Origin: Rhizobium leguminosarum | Lineage (GTDB): Bacteria; Pseudomonadota; Alphaproteobacteria; Rhizobiales; Rhizobiaceae | NCBI RefSeq assembly: GCF_001679785.1 | Contig: NZ_CP016286.1 | Span: 3,160,001 to 3,224,000, forward strand | DNA: 64,000 nucleotides | Direction: 5' to 3' | Shown here: piece after piece, positions 1 to 9,592 of the stretch | How the letters are laid out: each line of letters begins with the position of its first letter | Numbering within the stretch: position 1 is the first letter of the stretch | Position numbers and translations under genes: made by a program | Notes under the pieces: generated by a model | What the model saw: the letters and a program-made list of their open reading frames with translations, nothing else | Databases searched by the model: none | What the model was told of the DNA's origin: nothing

Positions 1-1
1 C

Positions 2-514
2 CGCCACGATCCCGAAGGCAGGCCGACGGTCTATGATTGCCTCAGGGATTTCGACATCCCGCATCTCTCTCCGGTCGGCCGGCTCGACAAGGCGAGCGAG
101 GGCCTGCTGCTTTTCACCAACGACACCGAATTCGCCCAGATCCTGCTCGATCCGGTCACGCATGTGACGAAGACCTATCATGTCCAGATCGACCGGATCA
201 TGGACGACGAAGACATTGCCGCCATGACATCGGGCATCCGCCACGACGGCGAGCTGCTGACGGCAACGGCCGCGCGGCGCCTGCGCCAGGGCGACAGGAA
301 TTCATGGATCGAGGTCGAGCTCGACGAGGGCCGCAACCGCCAGATCCGCCGCATGCTGGAGGCGCTCGGCACCGAATGCCTGCGCCTCGTGCGCGTCGCA
401 ATCGGTGGGCTCGAACTCGGCGCACTGCCGAAAGGCGCCGTGCGTGCGCTGACCGAACCGGAATTGCAGGCGCTGCGCCGGAAAACCGGCATGGAAAGGA
501 CGAGGCGCAATTGA
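2..514 (+). CDS. RsuA/RluB-family pseudouridine synthase, C-terminal part (runs off the left edge)
   Basis: The reading frame is open from the first bases of the window, so the start and any N-terminal S4 domain lie outside. The visible 170 residues contain the family signature GRLDKASEGLLLFTND, whose Asp is the catalytic nucleophile of the RsuA/RluB/RluE/RluF class, and near residue 110 the conserved RNRQIRRMLEALG segment. The enzyme isomerises a uridine of ribosomal RNA to pseudouridine in the cytoplasm. Which rRNA position it modifies cannot be told from this fragment. It stops 14 bases before the ATG of the phosphoribosyltransferase gene, so the two are probably co-transcribed. A start at the ATG inside the fragment (164) would remove the catalytic motif and is not credible. 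Confidence 0.9.
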   Translation, partial: RHDPEGRPTVYDCLRDFDIPHLSPVGRLDKASEGLLLFTNDTEFAQILLDPVTHVTKTYHVQIDRIMDDEDIAAMTSGIRHDGELLTATAARRLRQGDRNSWIEVELDEGRNRQIRRMLEALGTECLRLVRVAIGGLELGALPKGAVRALTEPELQALRRKTGMERTRRN

Positions 515-528
515 CTGGTGTGACGGAG

Positions 529-1227
529 ATGGCGCCGCACGATTTCTGGCAGGAGCTTCACCCGCCCCGCACCTTTGCCGGCGATGGGGAATTTACCTCC
601 TTCTATGTCGCCACGCTCGAAGACGGCCGCCAGCTTCGCCTGCCGATCCGTGAGCTGGTGGATGGCGGCCAGGCTCTCGCCTCGCTGATTGTCAACCAGG
701 CGAGCTTCGCCGTGCTCGATGCGCTCGCCGAAAGCCTCGCCGAAAAGATCAGGCCCACGCGCATCGATGTCGTCGCCGGCTTGCCGACGCTCGGCCTGAC
801 GCTGGCCGCCGCCGTGGCGCAGAAGCTCGGCCATGACCGCTACGCTCCGCTCGGCACCTCGCGTAAATTCTGGTATCGCGACGAGCTCTCCGTCGCCCTG
901 TCTTCGATCACCACCCCGACACAGCAAAAACGTCTCTATATCGATCCGCGCATGCTGCCGCTGCTTCAGGGACGACGCGTCGCACTCATAGATGACGTCA
1001 TTTCCAGCGGCGCCTCGATCGTCGCCGGTCTTCATCTGCTGACAGGCTGCGGCATCGAACCCGTCGTCATCGGTGCGGCTATGCTGCAATCGGAGCGCTG
1101 GCGCGAAAGCCTCGCAGCCGCCGGGCCGCAATGGATCGCGCGAACCGTCGGCGTCTTCGCAACCCCCATTCTGCAGCGGAACGCCAGAGGCCGGTGGCAG
1201 GCACCACCAGCCTGGCGCGCGATATGA
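529..1227 (+). CDS. Phosphoribosyltransferase-fold protein
   Basis: This 232-residue protein carries a type I phosphoribosyltransferase PRPP loop, VALIDDVISSGAS, near residue 150: a hydrophobic strand, two acidic residues, then a small-residue loop. The N-terminal part has no close motif that I recognise. The family transfers phosphoribosyl from PRPP to a purine or pyrimidine base, or acts as a regulator; the substrate cannot be assigned from sequence alone. I chose the ATG at 529, just after the pseudouridine synthase stop. A TTG at 511 would add six residues and overlap that gene. The frame stays open far upstream, but that part is a shadow of the preceding gene. The tight spacing suggests an operon of two genes. 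Confidence 0.8.
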   Translation: MAPHDFWQELHPPRTFAGDGEFTSFYVATLEDGRQLRLPIRELVDGGQALASLIVNQASFAVLDALAESLAEKIRPTRIDVVAGLPTLGLTLAAAVAQKLGHDRYAPLGTSRKFWYRDELSVALSSITTPTQQKRLYIDPRMLPLLQGRRVALIDDVISSGASIVAGLHLLTGCGIEPVVIGAAMLQSERWRESLAAAGPQWIARTVGVFATPILQRNARGRWQAPPAWRAI

Positions 1228-1318
1228 GGATTGTTCAATCTTTGGCTGAAGGCGCCTCTGTACAGCGCATGAGGAACGATTACAGTCCCGCCTGATCGAT
1301 GAAACAACGGACCCGCCC

Positions 1319-3061
1319 ATGTCGTTCGAGCAAGCATCCCTGCTGATCCTTCTGCTGGCGATGCTCATTCTCTTCGCGCTCGATCGCATCCGCATCGAGG
1401 TGGTCTCGATCGCCGGCCTGCTTGGCGGGTATGCGCTCGGCCTTTATCCCGCCGATCAGATCTTCACGGGCTTCGCCAGTCCCGTCGTCATCACCGTCGT
1501 CGAGATCCTGCTGATCGTCCAGGTGCTGGCGCGCGCCAGGCTCTTCGACAGTCTCGCCGCCCGTTTCGCTGCTGCAAGACCTTCGGGCTTCAAGGTCATC
1601 GCCGGCACGTCCGCGCTCGCCGGCTTCATCTCCATCTTCATGAATAATATCGGCGCCTTTGCGATCACCTTGCCGGTCGCGCTACGTCTCGGCACGGTCC
1701 TGACGATCCCCCGCCGCCAGCTCGTCATGCCGGTCTCGTTCGCGGCCCTGCTCGGCGGCCTCGTTTCGCTGATCGGCACGCCGGCCAACCTGCTCGTCAG
1801 CGATGCGCTCGCCAAGGCGACCGGAACCGGCTTTCACTTCTTCGATTTCGCCTATGTCGGCCTGCCGGTCGCCATCGCCGGCATTCTGCTCATCGCCTTT
1901 CGCGTGCAGCACCTGTTTCCGGAACCGGACGAAACACCCGCAACGATCTCCCCGGCGGCGCGGCGCATCATCGTCGAGCGTCGCATCCCTGACGTCTCAC
2001 CGCTGATCGGCGTAAGGCTTACCGATTGCCCGGCACGGTTCGCCATCAAGCCGTACGCGCTGATCCGTGACGACAACTTTGCGTTCGGTCCGCTCGACCA
2101 ATTGGTGATCGAACCCGGCGACGTACTGCTTGCCGAGGGCGCCGATGCGACTTTTGCCGATCTTGCCGCCACACGGGCGCTGATAGCCGACGCCCACGCG
2201 CTTGGTCTGCAGCCGGATTTCACCCGTATCGAAGCCGTGGTCATGCCGGAAAGCACGCTGGTCGGTTCGCGCGTCCGCTCGCTTGAAGTCTTCCATTCTC
2301 GCGGCGTTGCTGTCACCGCCCTTTCCATGCGCGCGCCACGCATCGAGGGCCGCTTCCTCGACCTGCAATTGTCGATCGGCGATATATTGACGCTGGAGGG
2401 GCCGCGCATTGCAATCGGCGAAGCGTTGGAGGAAAGCGAGTGCCTGCCGCTCGCCTCGACAACACAGAGCGAACCGGCGCTCCTATCCTGGCGGCCCTTC
2501 GCGCTCTTTGCCTGTGGCGTCGCCGCCTCGGCGGCCGGCCTGCGTCCGGACGTCGCTTTTGCCGGCGTCGTGCTCGTGCTCGCTCTGCTCAATCATCTGA
2601 ACATCCGTCAGGCGATGGCCGATCTCAACTGGCCGATCATCATCATGCTGGCGGCGATGATCCCGATCGGCCAGGCGGTGGCAAGCACCGGAGCGGCCGA
2701 AACCATTGCCGGCTGGCTGAGCCTCGTCGTGCCGATCACCCATCCACTCTTCGGCATCGCCCTCATCCTCTTCCTCGCCATGGCATTGACGCCTTTTGTC
2801 AACAACGCGTCGGTCGCAATCGTCCTGACCCCGATCGCACTGGAATTCGCAAGAGCCGGCAGGCATGCGCCTGACGCCTATCTGATCGCGGTCGCCGCCG
2901 GCGCGTCGCTCGATTTCCTGACACCCTTCGGCCATCACAACAACACGCTGGCAATGGGCATCGGCGGCTACCGCTTCCGTGATTTCCTGCGCGCCGGCTG
3001 GCCGCTTGCCGTCTCAAGTTACGGCCTCGCCCTGCTTCTTACCGGTCTGTTCTGGCTGTGA
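1319..3061 (+). CDS. SLC13/DASS-type permease with paired RCK_C (TrkA-C) domains
   Basis: A 580-residue inner-membrane transporter. The first half has about five hydrophobic segments and the motif NNIGAFAITLPVALRL near residue 105, typical of the ArsB/NhaD/SLC13 superfamily. Residues about 205-375 are soluble and contain two TrkA-C-like units (for example LDQLVIEPGDVLLAEG and LDLQLSIGDILTLEG). Hydrophobic segments then resume, with FVNNASVAIVLTPIALEFA matching the second half-repeat. This membrane-RCK_C-RCK_C-membrane layout is the usual one for bacterial SLC13-family permeases annotated as sulfate or dicarboxylate carriers. The real substrate is unknown. The ATG at 1319 follows a 91-base gap after the phosphoribosyltransferase. 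The gene stands alone before purC. Confidence 0.85.
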   Translation: MSFEQASLLILLLAMLILFALDRIRIEVVSIAGLLGGYALGLYPADQIFTGFASPVVITVVEILLIVQVLARARLFDSLAARFAAARPSGFKVIAGTSALAGFISIFMNNIGAFAITLPVALRLGTVLTIPRRQLVMPVSFAALLGGLVSLIGTPANLLVSDALAKATGTGFHFFDFAYVGLPVAIAGILLIAFRVQHLFPEPDETPATISPAARRIIVERRIPDVSPLIGVRLTDCPARFAIKPYALIRDDNFAFGPLDQLVIEPGDVLLAEGADATFADLAATRALIADAHALGLQPDFTRIEAVVMPESTLVGSRVRSLEVFHSRGVAVTALSMRAPRIEGRFLDLQLSIGDILTLEGPRIAIGEALEESECLPLASTTQSEPALLSWRPFALFACGVAASAAGLRPDVAFAGVVLVLALLNHLNIRQAMADLNWPIIIMLAAMIPIGQAVASTGAAETIAGWLSLVVPITHPLFGIALILFLAMALTPFVNNASVAIVLTPIALEFARAGRHAPDAYLIAVAAGASLDFLTPFGHHNNTLAMGIGGYRFRDFLRAGWPLAVSSYGLALLLTGLFWL

Positions 3062-3145
3062 TGCGATACCCGATCGGCTTGACTTCCCCAGCAATGAAAC
3101 TAGAGCAGGAAGTCCTCACCCAATAATGAAGGACAGTCGAGCACC

Positions 3146-4090
3146 GTGCGAATTCTCTCTGAAGCCCATTTCCCGGAATTGCCGAACTATTATCGCGGCA
3201 AGGTGCGCGAGAATTACGATCTTCCGGACGGACGCCGCATTATTATCAGCACCGACCGGCTAAGCGCTTTCGATCGCATCCTCACCTGCATCCCTTACAA
3301 GGGCGAGGTACTGACGCAGACGGCGCGCTACTGGTTCGAGGCGACGAAGGACATCTGCCCGAACCACGTTCTCGACTATCCCGATCCGAATGTCGTCATC
3401 GGCAAGCGGCTCGACATCCTGCCGGTCGAGGTCGTCGTGCGCGGTTATCTCGCCGGCACCACCGGCACCTCGATCCTGACGCTTTATAAGAAGGGCGAAC
3501 GCGAGATGTACGGCATGCGCCTGCCCGACGGCATGCGCGACAACCAGATCCTGCCGGAACCCGTCATCACGCCGACCAGCAAGGAATTCGACGGCGGCCA
3601 CGATGAGCCGCTGACCCCGGCCGAAATCGTCACGCGTGGCCTTCTCACCAATGAACAATGGCAGACGCTGTCGACCTATGCGCTCGCCCTCTTTGCCCGT
3701 GGCCAGGAGATGGCGGCGAAAAACGGGCTGATCCTGGTCGATACCAAATACGAGTTCGGCACCGATGGTGACGGCAACATTATCCTCGCCGACGAGATCC
3801 ACACGCCGGACAGTAGCCGCTACTGGCTTGTCGAAAGCTATCCGGCAAGCTTTGCCGCCGGAAAACGCCCGGAAAGTTTCGACAAGGATTTTGTCCGCGC
3901 CTGGGTGGCGGAGCGCTGCGACCCCTATAAGGACGAGATCCCGGAAATCCCCGCCGAACTGATCGAGCAGACCTCGGCCGTCTACATCAAAGCCTACGAG
4001 GCGATCACCGGCGAGCGCTTCGCTCCCGATGATAGCGGCGAGACCCCGCTTGCCCGTGTCCGAAACAACCTCGCCCGCTACTTTCCTTGA
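3146..4090 (+). CDS. purC: Phosphoribosylaminoimidazole-succinocarboxamide synthase (SAICAR synthetase)
   Basis: PurC joins aspartate to CAIR with ATP in step eight of de novo purine synthesis. The 314-residue product shows the family landmarks in order: [12 protein letters not shown] (nucleotide loop, residues 11-22), [11 protein letters not shown] (31-41), [18 protein letters not shown] (about 92-109) and [11 protein letters not shown] near residue 195. It is longer than the 235-255 residue form common in bacteria and matches the longer, yeast-like form that rhizobia also carry, so it may be a second purC copy. The start is a GTG at 3146; the residues that follow fit the family N-terminus. 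It lies alone between the SLC13 permease and a TetR gene. Confidence 0.95.
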   Translation: MRILSEAHFPELPNYYRGKVRENYDLPDGRRIIISTDRLSAFDRILTCIPYKGEVLTQTARYWFEATKDICPNHVLDYPDPNVVIGKRLDILPVEVVVRGYLAGTTGTSILTLYKKGEREMYGMRLPDGMRDNQILPEPVITPTSKEFDGGHDEPLTPAEIVTRGLLTNEQWQTLSTYALALFARGQEMAAKNGLILVDTKYEFGTDGDGNIILADEIHTPDSSRYWLVESYPASFAAGKRPESFDKDFVRAWVAERCDPYKDEIPEIPAELIEQTSAVYIKAYEAITGERFAPDDSGETPLARVRNNLARYFP

Positions 4091-4150
4091 AAAGGCGAAC
4101 ACGAAGGCCGCCAAGCCGTTCATCAGCTTGCGGCGTTTCGCCCAATCGCG

Positions 4151-4257
4151 CTAGAGCGCCGCGCGTCCAACAGGACGCGCTAAGGACGCTCTATCACTTT
4201 GAATTGGCGCATAATCCTTTCCGAAAATCGATTCCGATTTTTGGGGTTATGCGCTAG
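4151..4257. repeat. Rhizobial intergenic palindromic repeat (RIME-like)
   Basis: A 107-bp block bounded by CTAG at both ends. It contains two strong hairpins: GCGCGTCC/GGACGCGC with a four-base loop (4161-4180), and a long one whose outer arms are GCGCATAA/TTATGCGC (4207-4214 and 4247-4254) and whose inner arms are AAAATCG/CGATTTT (4224-4241). The bases between them resemble the abundant RIME-type mosaic repeats of Rhizobium and Sinorhizobium as I remember them. It ends 43 bases upstream of the TetR gene start, so it may lie in that gene's promoter or 5' leader. Confidence 0.7.
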
Positions 4258-4300
4258 CATCGAAAAAAAGGGGTATCGGGCTCAGCCCGGCGGGGAACAG

Positions 4301-4903
4301 ATGGTAAGAAGGCCAAGACGCAAGGCCGAGGAAACGCGGGAAGACATTCTCTCCATGGCGGAGATGCTGTTTCGCGAGCGCGGCTTCGTCGCGGTGTCGA
4401 TCGCCGATATCGCCGGCGCTCTTCACATGTCGCCCGCCAATGTCTTCAAGCATTTCCGTTCCAAGGTGGCACTCGTCGATGCGATCGCCGGACGCCATCT
4501 CGACGATGCCGCCGAGCGCTTCGCCGCCTTCGATGAGAAGCTGCCGCCAAAGGAACAACTGCTCCGCTTCATCCTGCGCCTGCTGGAAAGCCACCTGCAG
4601 GACATCCAGAAGAACCCTTATATCTTCGAAATGGTGCTTTCGACGATCGAAGCCAAACTCGAGGCCGGCAATCGTTATCGCGCCCGCATTGAGGCGAAGC
4701 TCGGCGAGATCATCCGCGAAGGCATGGCCGAGGGAAGTTATCATTGCCGCGATCCCGAAAGCGCGGCGCATACGGTGGCAGACGTCCTCGCCTGCGTGCT
4801 GCACCCTGTCCTGATCGCTCGCGACGACAAGGAGACGCTCGTGCACCGCGCCGAAAAAATCGTGTGTTTCGTCCATGCCGCACTGCAAAATAGCGCTTGC
4901 TAA
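4301..4903 (+). CDS. TetR/AcrR-family transcriptional regulator, probable regulator of the RND pump
   Basis: A 200-residue repressor-type protein. Residues about 10-55 form the TetR DNA-binding domain: REDILSMAEMLFRERGFVAVSIADIAGALHMSPANVFKHF is seen in pieces, with the recognition helix at SPANVFKHF. The remaining helices form the ligand-binding and dimer domain, which is variable in the family. I chose the ATG at 4301, preceded by GGGGAACAG as a ribosome site. An upstream start at 4199 would begin inside the RIME-like repeat. It lies directly before, and in the same direction as, the RND adaptor and pump genes, which is the usual place for an AcrR-like local repressor. The inducer is unknown. 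Confidence 0.88.
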   Translation: MVRRPRRKAEETREDILSMAEMLFRERGFVAVSIADIAGALHMSPANVFKHFRSKVALVDAIAGRHLDDAAERFAAFDEKLPPKEQLLRFILRLLESHLQDIQKNPYIFEMVLSTIEAKLEAGNRYRARIEAKLGEIIREGMAEGSYHCRDPESAAHTVADVLACVLHPVLIARDDKETLVHRAEKIVCFVHAALQNSAC

Positions 4904-4918
4904 GTGATGATTGCTGAA

Positions 4919-4934
4919 TTACGTCACTTCGTAA
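4919..4934. promoter_or_regulatory. Candidate operator for the TetR regulator
   Basis: A short inverted repeat, TTACG-N6-CGTAA, in the 170-base gap between the TetR gene and the RND adaptor gene. Its position suits a local repressor, but the arms are short and chance is a real alternative. Confidence 0.25.
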
Positions 4935-5073
4935 AGCTTTTCTTAAAATTCGGATGACGGCATTTGAAGCCAACCCAATCCTGACGCTTATATAAGCCTG
5001 CGCTCGATCAAGCCGAGCCCGCAGGCCCGAGCTCGTAGATTGAACGGCGATTGCCACCGCACAGGAATTCAGC

Positions 5074-6285
5074 ATGATACGGCGTGCCCTCCTCACCTCC
5101 TCGGCCCTGGCATTCGCAGCCCTTCTCGCCGCTTGCAGCGACAGTGGCTCCAAGCCCGCCGGCAATGCGGGTGCAGGCGCGGCGCAGCAGGCTGCCCCCG
5201 TCGGCGTGATCGCGTTGACGAAGGGCACGTTCCCGATCACCACGATCCTGCCTGGCCGTGCCGAGACATTTCAGACCGCCGATATTCGGCCGCAGGTTAG
5301 CGGCCTGATCCGCGAGGTCGCCTTTAAGGACGGCGGCGAAATCAAGAAGGGCGACCTTCTCTACCAGATCGAGGATGCACCCTATATCGCTGCCGTCGAG
5401 CAGGCCAAGGCGGCGATCTCCAAGGCGCAGGCGAGCGTGCCGAGCGCTGAAAGCAATCTCGACCGCTACCAGCGCCTCGTCGGCAGCGGCGCCACCCAGA
5501 TCGAATTCGAAACAGCCAAGACGACGCTGCTCCAGGCCAAGGCCGAAGTCGAGTCGGCGAAGGCCTCGCTTTCCGCTGCACAGATCGACCTCGACCACAC
5601 CAGGATCGTCGCCCCCTTTGATGGCATCATCGACCAGACGGCCGTTAATGTCGGCAACGTCGTCTCGGCCAACCAGACGACGGCGCTGACGACGATCCGC
5701 CAACTCGATCCGATCTACATCTCGCTGACGGAATCGAGCACCAACCTCTTGAAACTGCGCGATGCGATGGCCGCCGGCGACATCAAGGGCGAAGCCAACG
5801 TGGTCTTCCATCTGATCCTGGAAAACGGCAAGGAATACAACCAGCAGGGCAAGCTCGACATGTCGAAGCAGGTGGTCAGTGAGACCACGGGCACCTTCAT
5901 CATCCGCGTGCTCTTTCCCAATCCCGACCGTATCGTGCTGCCCGGCATGTATGTCCGCGCAACCGTCGAGCTCGGCGCCGAGGCCGGTTATGCGCTGCCG
6001 CAGCTGGCGACGAGCCGTGACGCCAACGGCCGGTTGACGGCACAGTTCATTTCCGCCGACGGCAAGGTCGAAACCCGCGCCTTCGAGAACAGCTCGCCCT
6101 CCAACAATTTTTGGCTCGTGACCGAAGGCATCAAGGACGGCGATCAACTGATCGTCAGCGGCCTGCAATCGATCACCTCAGGCATGCCGGTGAAGCCGGT
6201 CCCGATGAAGATCAACGACACCGGCGTGGTCGTGCCTGCCGAGCAGCCCGCGGCGGGTGACGCGCAGAAGCCCGCAGCGAAATAG
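5074..6285 (+). CDS. RND efflux periplasmic adaptor lipoprotein (AcrA/MexA family)
   Basis: A 403-residue membrane-fusion protein. It begins with a lipoprotein signal, ending in the lipobox LLAAC at residues 18-22, so it should be anchored by a lipidated Cys. The order of parts fits AcrA/MexA: a first lipoyl half (GLIREVAFKDGGEIKKGDLLYQI), a coiled-coil hairpin at about residues 100-170 (VEQAKAAISKAQASVPSAES and LLQAKAEVESAKASLSAAQI), a second lipoyl half (TRIVAPFDGIIDQTAVNVGN), then beta-barrel and membrane-proximal domains. It bridges the inner-membrane pump and the outer-membrane channel. It follows the TetR gene and precedes the pump gene by 48 bases. The C-terminus is rich in Ala and Pro, as in other family members. 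Confidence 0.95.
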   Translation: MIRRALLTSSALAFAALLAACSDSGSKPAGNAGAGAAQQAAPVGVIALTKGTFPITTILPGRAETFQTADIRPQVSGLIREVAFKDGGEIKKGDLLYQIEDAPYIAAVEQAKAAISKAQASVPSAESNLDRYQRLVGSGATQIEFETAKTTLLQAKAEVESAKASLSAAQIDLDHTRIVAPFDGIIDQTAVNVGNVVSANQTTALTTIRQLDPIYISLTESSTNLLKLRDAMAAGDIKGEANVVFHLILENGKEYNQQGKLDMSKQVVSETTGTFIIRVLFPNPDRIVLPGMYVRATVELGAEAGYALPQLATSRDANGRLTAQFISADGKVETRAFENSSPSNNFWLVTEGIKDGDQLIVSGLQSITSGMPVKPVPMKINDTGVVVPAEQPAAGDAQKPAAK

Positions 6286-6333
6286 TCGCTGCAGCCCCGC
6301 ATCGTCACCGCCTCAGCCGCACAGGAACAACCG

Positions 6334-9300
6334 ATGGCCAAGTTTTTCATCCGACGTCCGATCTTCGCCTGGGTCATTGCGATCACCATCATGCTTGCTG
6401 GCCTGCTGGCGATCTTCACGCTGTCGATCTCGCAATATCCCGACATCGCCCCGACGACGGTTCGCATCAACGCCACCTATCGCGGCGCCAGCGCCGAGAC
6501 TGTCGAGAAGTCGGTGACGACGATCATCGAGGACGGCATGACCGGCCTCGACGACCTCACCTACATGACCTCGACCTCATCGACGGGTTCGGCCAGCATC
6601 CAGCTCACCTTCGGGACGAGCGCCGACCCCGATATCGCCCAGGTGCAGGTGCAGAACAAGCTGCAACTGGTTCAGTCGCAGCTTCCAGGCGACGTCATCG
6701 ATGCCGGCATCAGCGTCACCCGCTCGACCTCGAGCATCCTTCTCGTCGGCTCGCTCGTTTCGACCGACGGCAAGCGCAACTCCGTCGACCTCGGCAATAT
6801 CATGTCGACCTCGATCGAGGATCAGATCCAGCGCCTGGAAGGCGTCGGCAGCATCAATGTCTTCGGTTCGGGATACGCCATGCGCGTCTGGCTCGATCCG
6901 TTCAAGCTGCTGAAATACCAGTTGACACCGAGCGACGTGACGTCTGCCATCCAGGCGCAGAATACCCAGGTTTCCGTCGGTTCGCTCGGTGCGCAGCCGA
7001 CGATCCCCGGCCAGCAGATCAACGTCACCATCACCGCCCAAAGCCAGCTGACCACCGTCGCCGATTTCGAGCACATCATCCTGAAGGTCGAAAAGGACGG
7101 CGCGACGGTGCGCTTGAGCGACGTCTCGCGCATCGAGATCGGCCAGGAAAGCTACGGCGGCAGTTCGCGCTACAACGGCCAGCCATCGACCGGTTTCGCC
7201 GTCAACCTTGCAATCGGCGCCAACGCCATCGATACCGCCACCCGCGTGCGCTCCGCGCTCGAGGTTATCGGCCGCGGACTGCCGGCAGGTGTCGAGATCA
7301 CCTATCCCTACGACACCACGCCCTTCGTGGAACTGTCGATCGAGAAGGTCGTGCACACGCTGATCGAGGCGATCGTGCTCGTCTTCGTGGTGCTGCTCGT
7401 CTTCCTGCAGAATCTCCGCGCGACGCTGATCCCGACGATTGCCGTTCCCGTGGTGCTGCTCGGCACCTTCGGGGTGCTGGCGGTCACCGGCTACTCGATC
7501 AATACCTTGACGATGTTCGCCATGGTGTTGGCGATCGGTCTTCTTGTCGACGACGCGATCGTCGTCGTCGAAAACGTCGAACGCATCATGTCCGAAGAAA
7601 AGCTTTCGCCGCTCGAGGCGACGGAAAAATCGATGGGGGAGATCACCGGCGCCATTGTCGGTATCGCGCTCGTCCTCACTGCCGTCTTCATTCCGATGGC
7701 CTTCTTCGGCGGTTCGACCGGCATCATCTATCGCCAGTTCTCGATCACCATCGTCTCGGCCATGCTGCTGTCGGCACTCGTCGCCCTCGTACTGACGCCC
7801 GCACTTTGCGCCACGATGCTGAAGCCGGTCGGCGAACACAGGAAGCACCGCGTCGGCGACTGGTTCAACCGCAACTTCACGCGCTCGACCAACGGCTATA
7901 TCAGCGCCATCGGCTATCTGCTGAAGCGGCCGATCCGCGCCATGCTGGTCTTCCTTCTGGTCGGCGCCGGCTGCGCCTATCTCTTCACCCGCCTGCCGAG
8001 CTCCTTCCTGCCGCAGGAAGACCAGGGCGTCCTGTTGACCATCGTCACCACGCCGCCGGGCTCGACCACGCAGCAGACCCAGGCCGTCGTCGAAAAGGTC
8101 GAGAAATATTATCGTGAAAACGAGAAGGACGCCGTCGATTCCGTATTCGGCGCACTCGGCTTCGGCTTCAGTGGTTCTGGCCAGAACAGCGCCATCGTCT
8201 TCACCAAGCTCAAGGATTTCGCACAGCGCACCGATCCGACGCTGAGCGCCCAATCGGTCGTCAACCGTGCGCTTGGCAATTTCTTTGCGATCCGCGAGGC
8301 GCAGGTCTTCGCGCTTCTGCCGCCGGCGATCCAGGGTCTCGGCGTGTCGAGCGGCTTCTCCATGTATCTCGTCGACACCGGCGGCCATGGCAACGACGCC
8401 CTGACGGCCGCCTCCAAGCGGCTGATCCAGATGGGCAATAGCTCGGGCAAGATCGTGGCGCTGCGCAGCAGCAACAAGGAAGTCGAGCCGCAGATGCGCA
8501 TCGTGCTCGATCAGGAAAAGATCGGCGCCATGGGCGTCGACATCACCTCGGTCAATTCGATGCTGTCGATCATCTTCACCGGCCGTGACGTCAACGACTT
8601 CACGCTGAACGGCGAGATCAAACCGGTCTACGTCGAGGGCGATGCGCCCTTCCGCATGCAGCCGAGCGATCTCAACCACTGGTACGCCCGCAACAATGAC
8701 GGCGAAATGGTGCCCTTCTCCGCCTTTACCCGCACGGAGTGGGTGAAGGGGGCGCCCTCGCTTGCCCGCTTCAATGCCGTCAGCGCCATTCCACTCGACG
8801 GCGCTTCCGCACCCGGGGTTTCTTCCGGCGATGCGATGAACGAAATGGAAGCGCTGACCAGTGAGCTCGGCGGCGGTTATACAGTGGCGTGGCAGGGCAT
8901 CTCCTATCAGGAGCGGCTGTCCGGTTCGCAGGCGCCAATGCTTTACGCGATCTCGGTTCTCGTTGTCTTCCTCTGCCTGGCAGCGCTTTATGAAAGCTGG
9001 TCGATCCCCTTCTCGGTGATCATGGCAGTGCCTGTCGGTATTCTCGGGGCGCTGACGGCGGCAACCGTCTTCGGCCAGGCAAACGACGTCTATTTCAAGG
9101 TCGGCTTGCTGACTACCATTGGGTTGGCGGCGAAGAACGCCATCCTGATCGTCGAATTCGCCAAGGACCGCATGGAAAGCGGCATGGGGCTCTACGAGGC
9201 AACATTGGAAGCGGCGAGATTGCGGCTGCGGCCGATCATCATGACCTCGCTTGCCTTCATTCTCGGCGTCGTGCCGCTGGCGATCGCGACAGGCGCGGGC

Positions 9301-9444
9301 TCGGCGGCGCAGAATGCCATCGGTATCGGCGTTCTCGGCGGCATGCTGGCGGCGACGCTGCTCGGAATTTTCTTCGTGCCGTCGTTTTTCGTCGTCATTC
9401 GACGCATCTTTGCCACACGCGCCAAAAATGCGGCAGGACTGTGA
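6334..9444 (+). CDS. RND multidrug efflux pump, inner-membrane subunit (AcrB/MexB family, HAE1)
   Basis: At 1036 residues this is the usual length for an AcrB-like proton-drug antiporter. It starts with MAKFFIRRPIFAWVIAI, the classical HAE1 N-terminus. The proton relay is present: the double Asp in LLVDDAIVVVENVER (about residues 405-420) and the Lys in GLAAKNAILIVEFAKD (about 940). Two large periplasmic loops and twelve membrane segments are evident. It works as a trimer with the adaptor encoded just upstream and the outer-membrane factor encoded 148 bases downstream. Members of this family in rhizobia export plant phenolics, dyes and antibiotics, but the substrates of this pump are not known from sequence. 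Confidence 0.96.
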   Translation: MAKFFIRRPIFAWVIAITIMLAGLLAIFTLSISQYPDIAPTTVRINATYRGASAETVEKSVTTIIEDGMTGLDDLTYMTSTSSTGSASIQLTFGTSADPDIAQVQVQNKLQLVQSQLPGDVIDAGISVTRSTSSILLVGSLVSTDGKRNSVDLGNIMSTSIEDQIQRLEGVGSINVFGSGYAMRVWLDPFKLLKYQLTPSDVTSAIQAQNTQVSVGSLGAQPTIPGQQINVTITAQSQLTTVADFEHIILKVEKDGATVRLSDVSRIEIGQESYGGSSRYNGQPSTGFAVNLAIGANAIDTATRVRSALEVIGRGLPAGVEITYPYDTTPFVELSIEKVVHTLIEAIVLVFVVLLVFLQNLRATLIPTIAVPVVLLGTFGVLAVTGYSINTLTMFAMVLAIGLLVDDAIVVVENVERIMSEEKLSPLEATEKSMGEITGAIVGIALVLTAVFIPMAFFGGSTGIIYRQFSITIVSAMLLSALVALVLTPALCATMLKPVGEHRKHRVGDWFNRNFTRSTNGYISAIGYLLKRPIRAMLVFLLVGAGCAYLFTRLPSSFLPQEDQGVLLTIVTTPPGSTTQQTQAVVEKVEKYYRENEKDAVDSVFGALGFGFSGSGQNSAIVFTKLKDFAQRTDPTLSAQSVVNRALGNFFAIREAQVFALLPPAIQGLGVSSGFSMYLVDTGGHGNDALTAASKRLIQMGNSSGKIVALRSSNKEVEPQMRIVLDQEKIGAMGVDITSVNSMLSIIFTGRDVNDFTLNGEIKPVYVEGDAPFRMQPSDLNHWYARNNDGEMVPFSAFTRTEWVKGAPSLARFNAVSAIPLDGASAPGVSSGDAMNEMEALTSELGGGYTVAWQGISYQERLSGSQAPMLYAISVLVVFLCLAALYESWSIPFSVIMAVPVGILGALTAATVFGQANDVYFKVGLLTTIGLAAKNAILIVEFAKDRMESGMGLYEATLEAARLRLRPIIMTSLAFILGVVPLAIATGAGSAAQNAIGIGVLGGMLAATLLGIFFVPSFFVVIRRIFATRAKNAAGL

Positions 9445-9592
9445 TATAAATGCACTGTGATAATGCAGTTCCCGTTGCTACATTGCGCCCGACTGCTTCG
9501 GTGTGTTTTTTTGGTATGACGAGGCGCGGCGGCGATAGTGAAGCATGAAGCGTCGGACAAGAATTGACTTGCTCGAGTACAGGATGAAATGA

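Noticed and set aside
6577..8679. 700-codon open frame on the minus strand opposite the RND pump gene
   Set aside because: It is a shadow of the high-GC coding strand: charged, repetitive composition, no ribosome site, no family motif, while the plus-strand AcrB homologue is certain.
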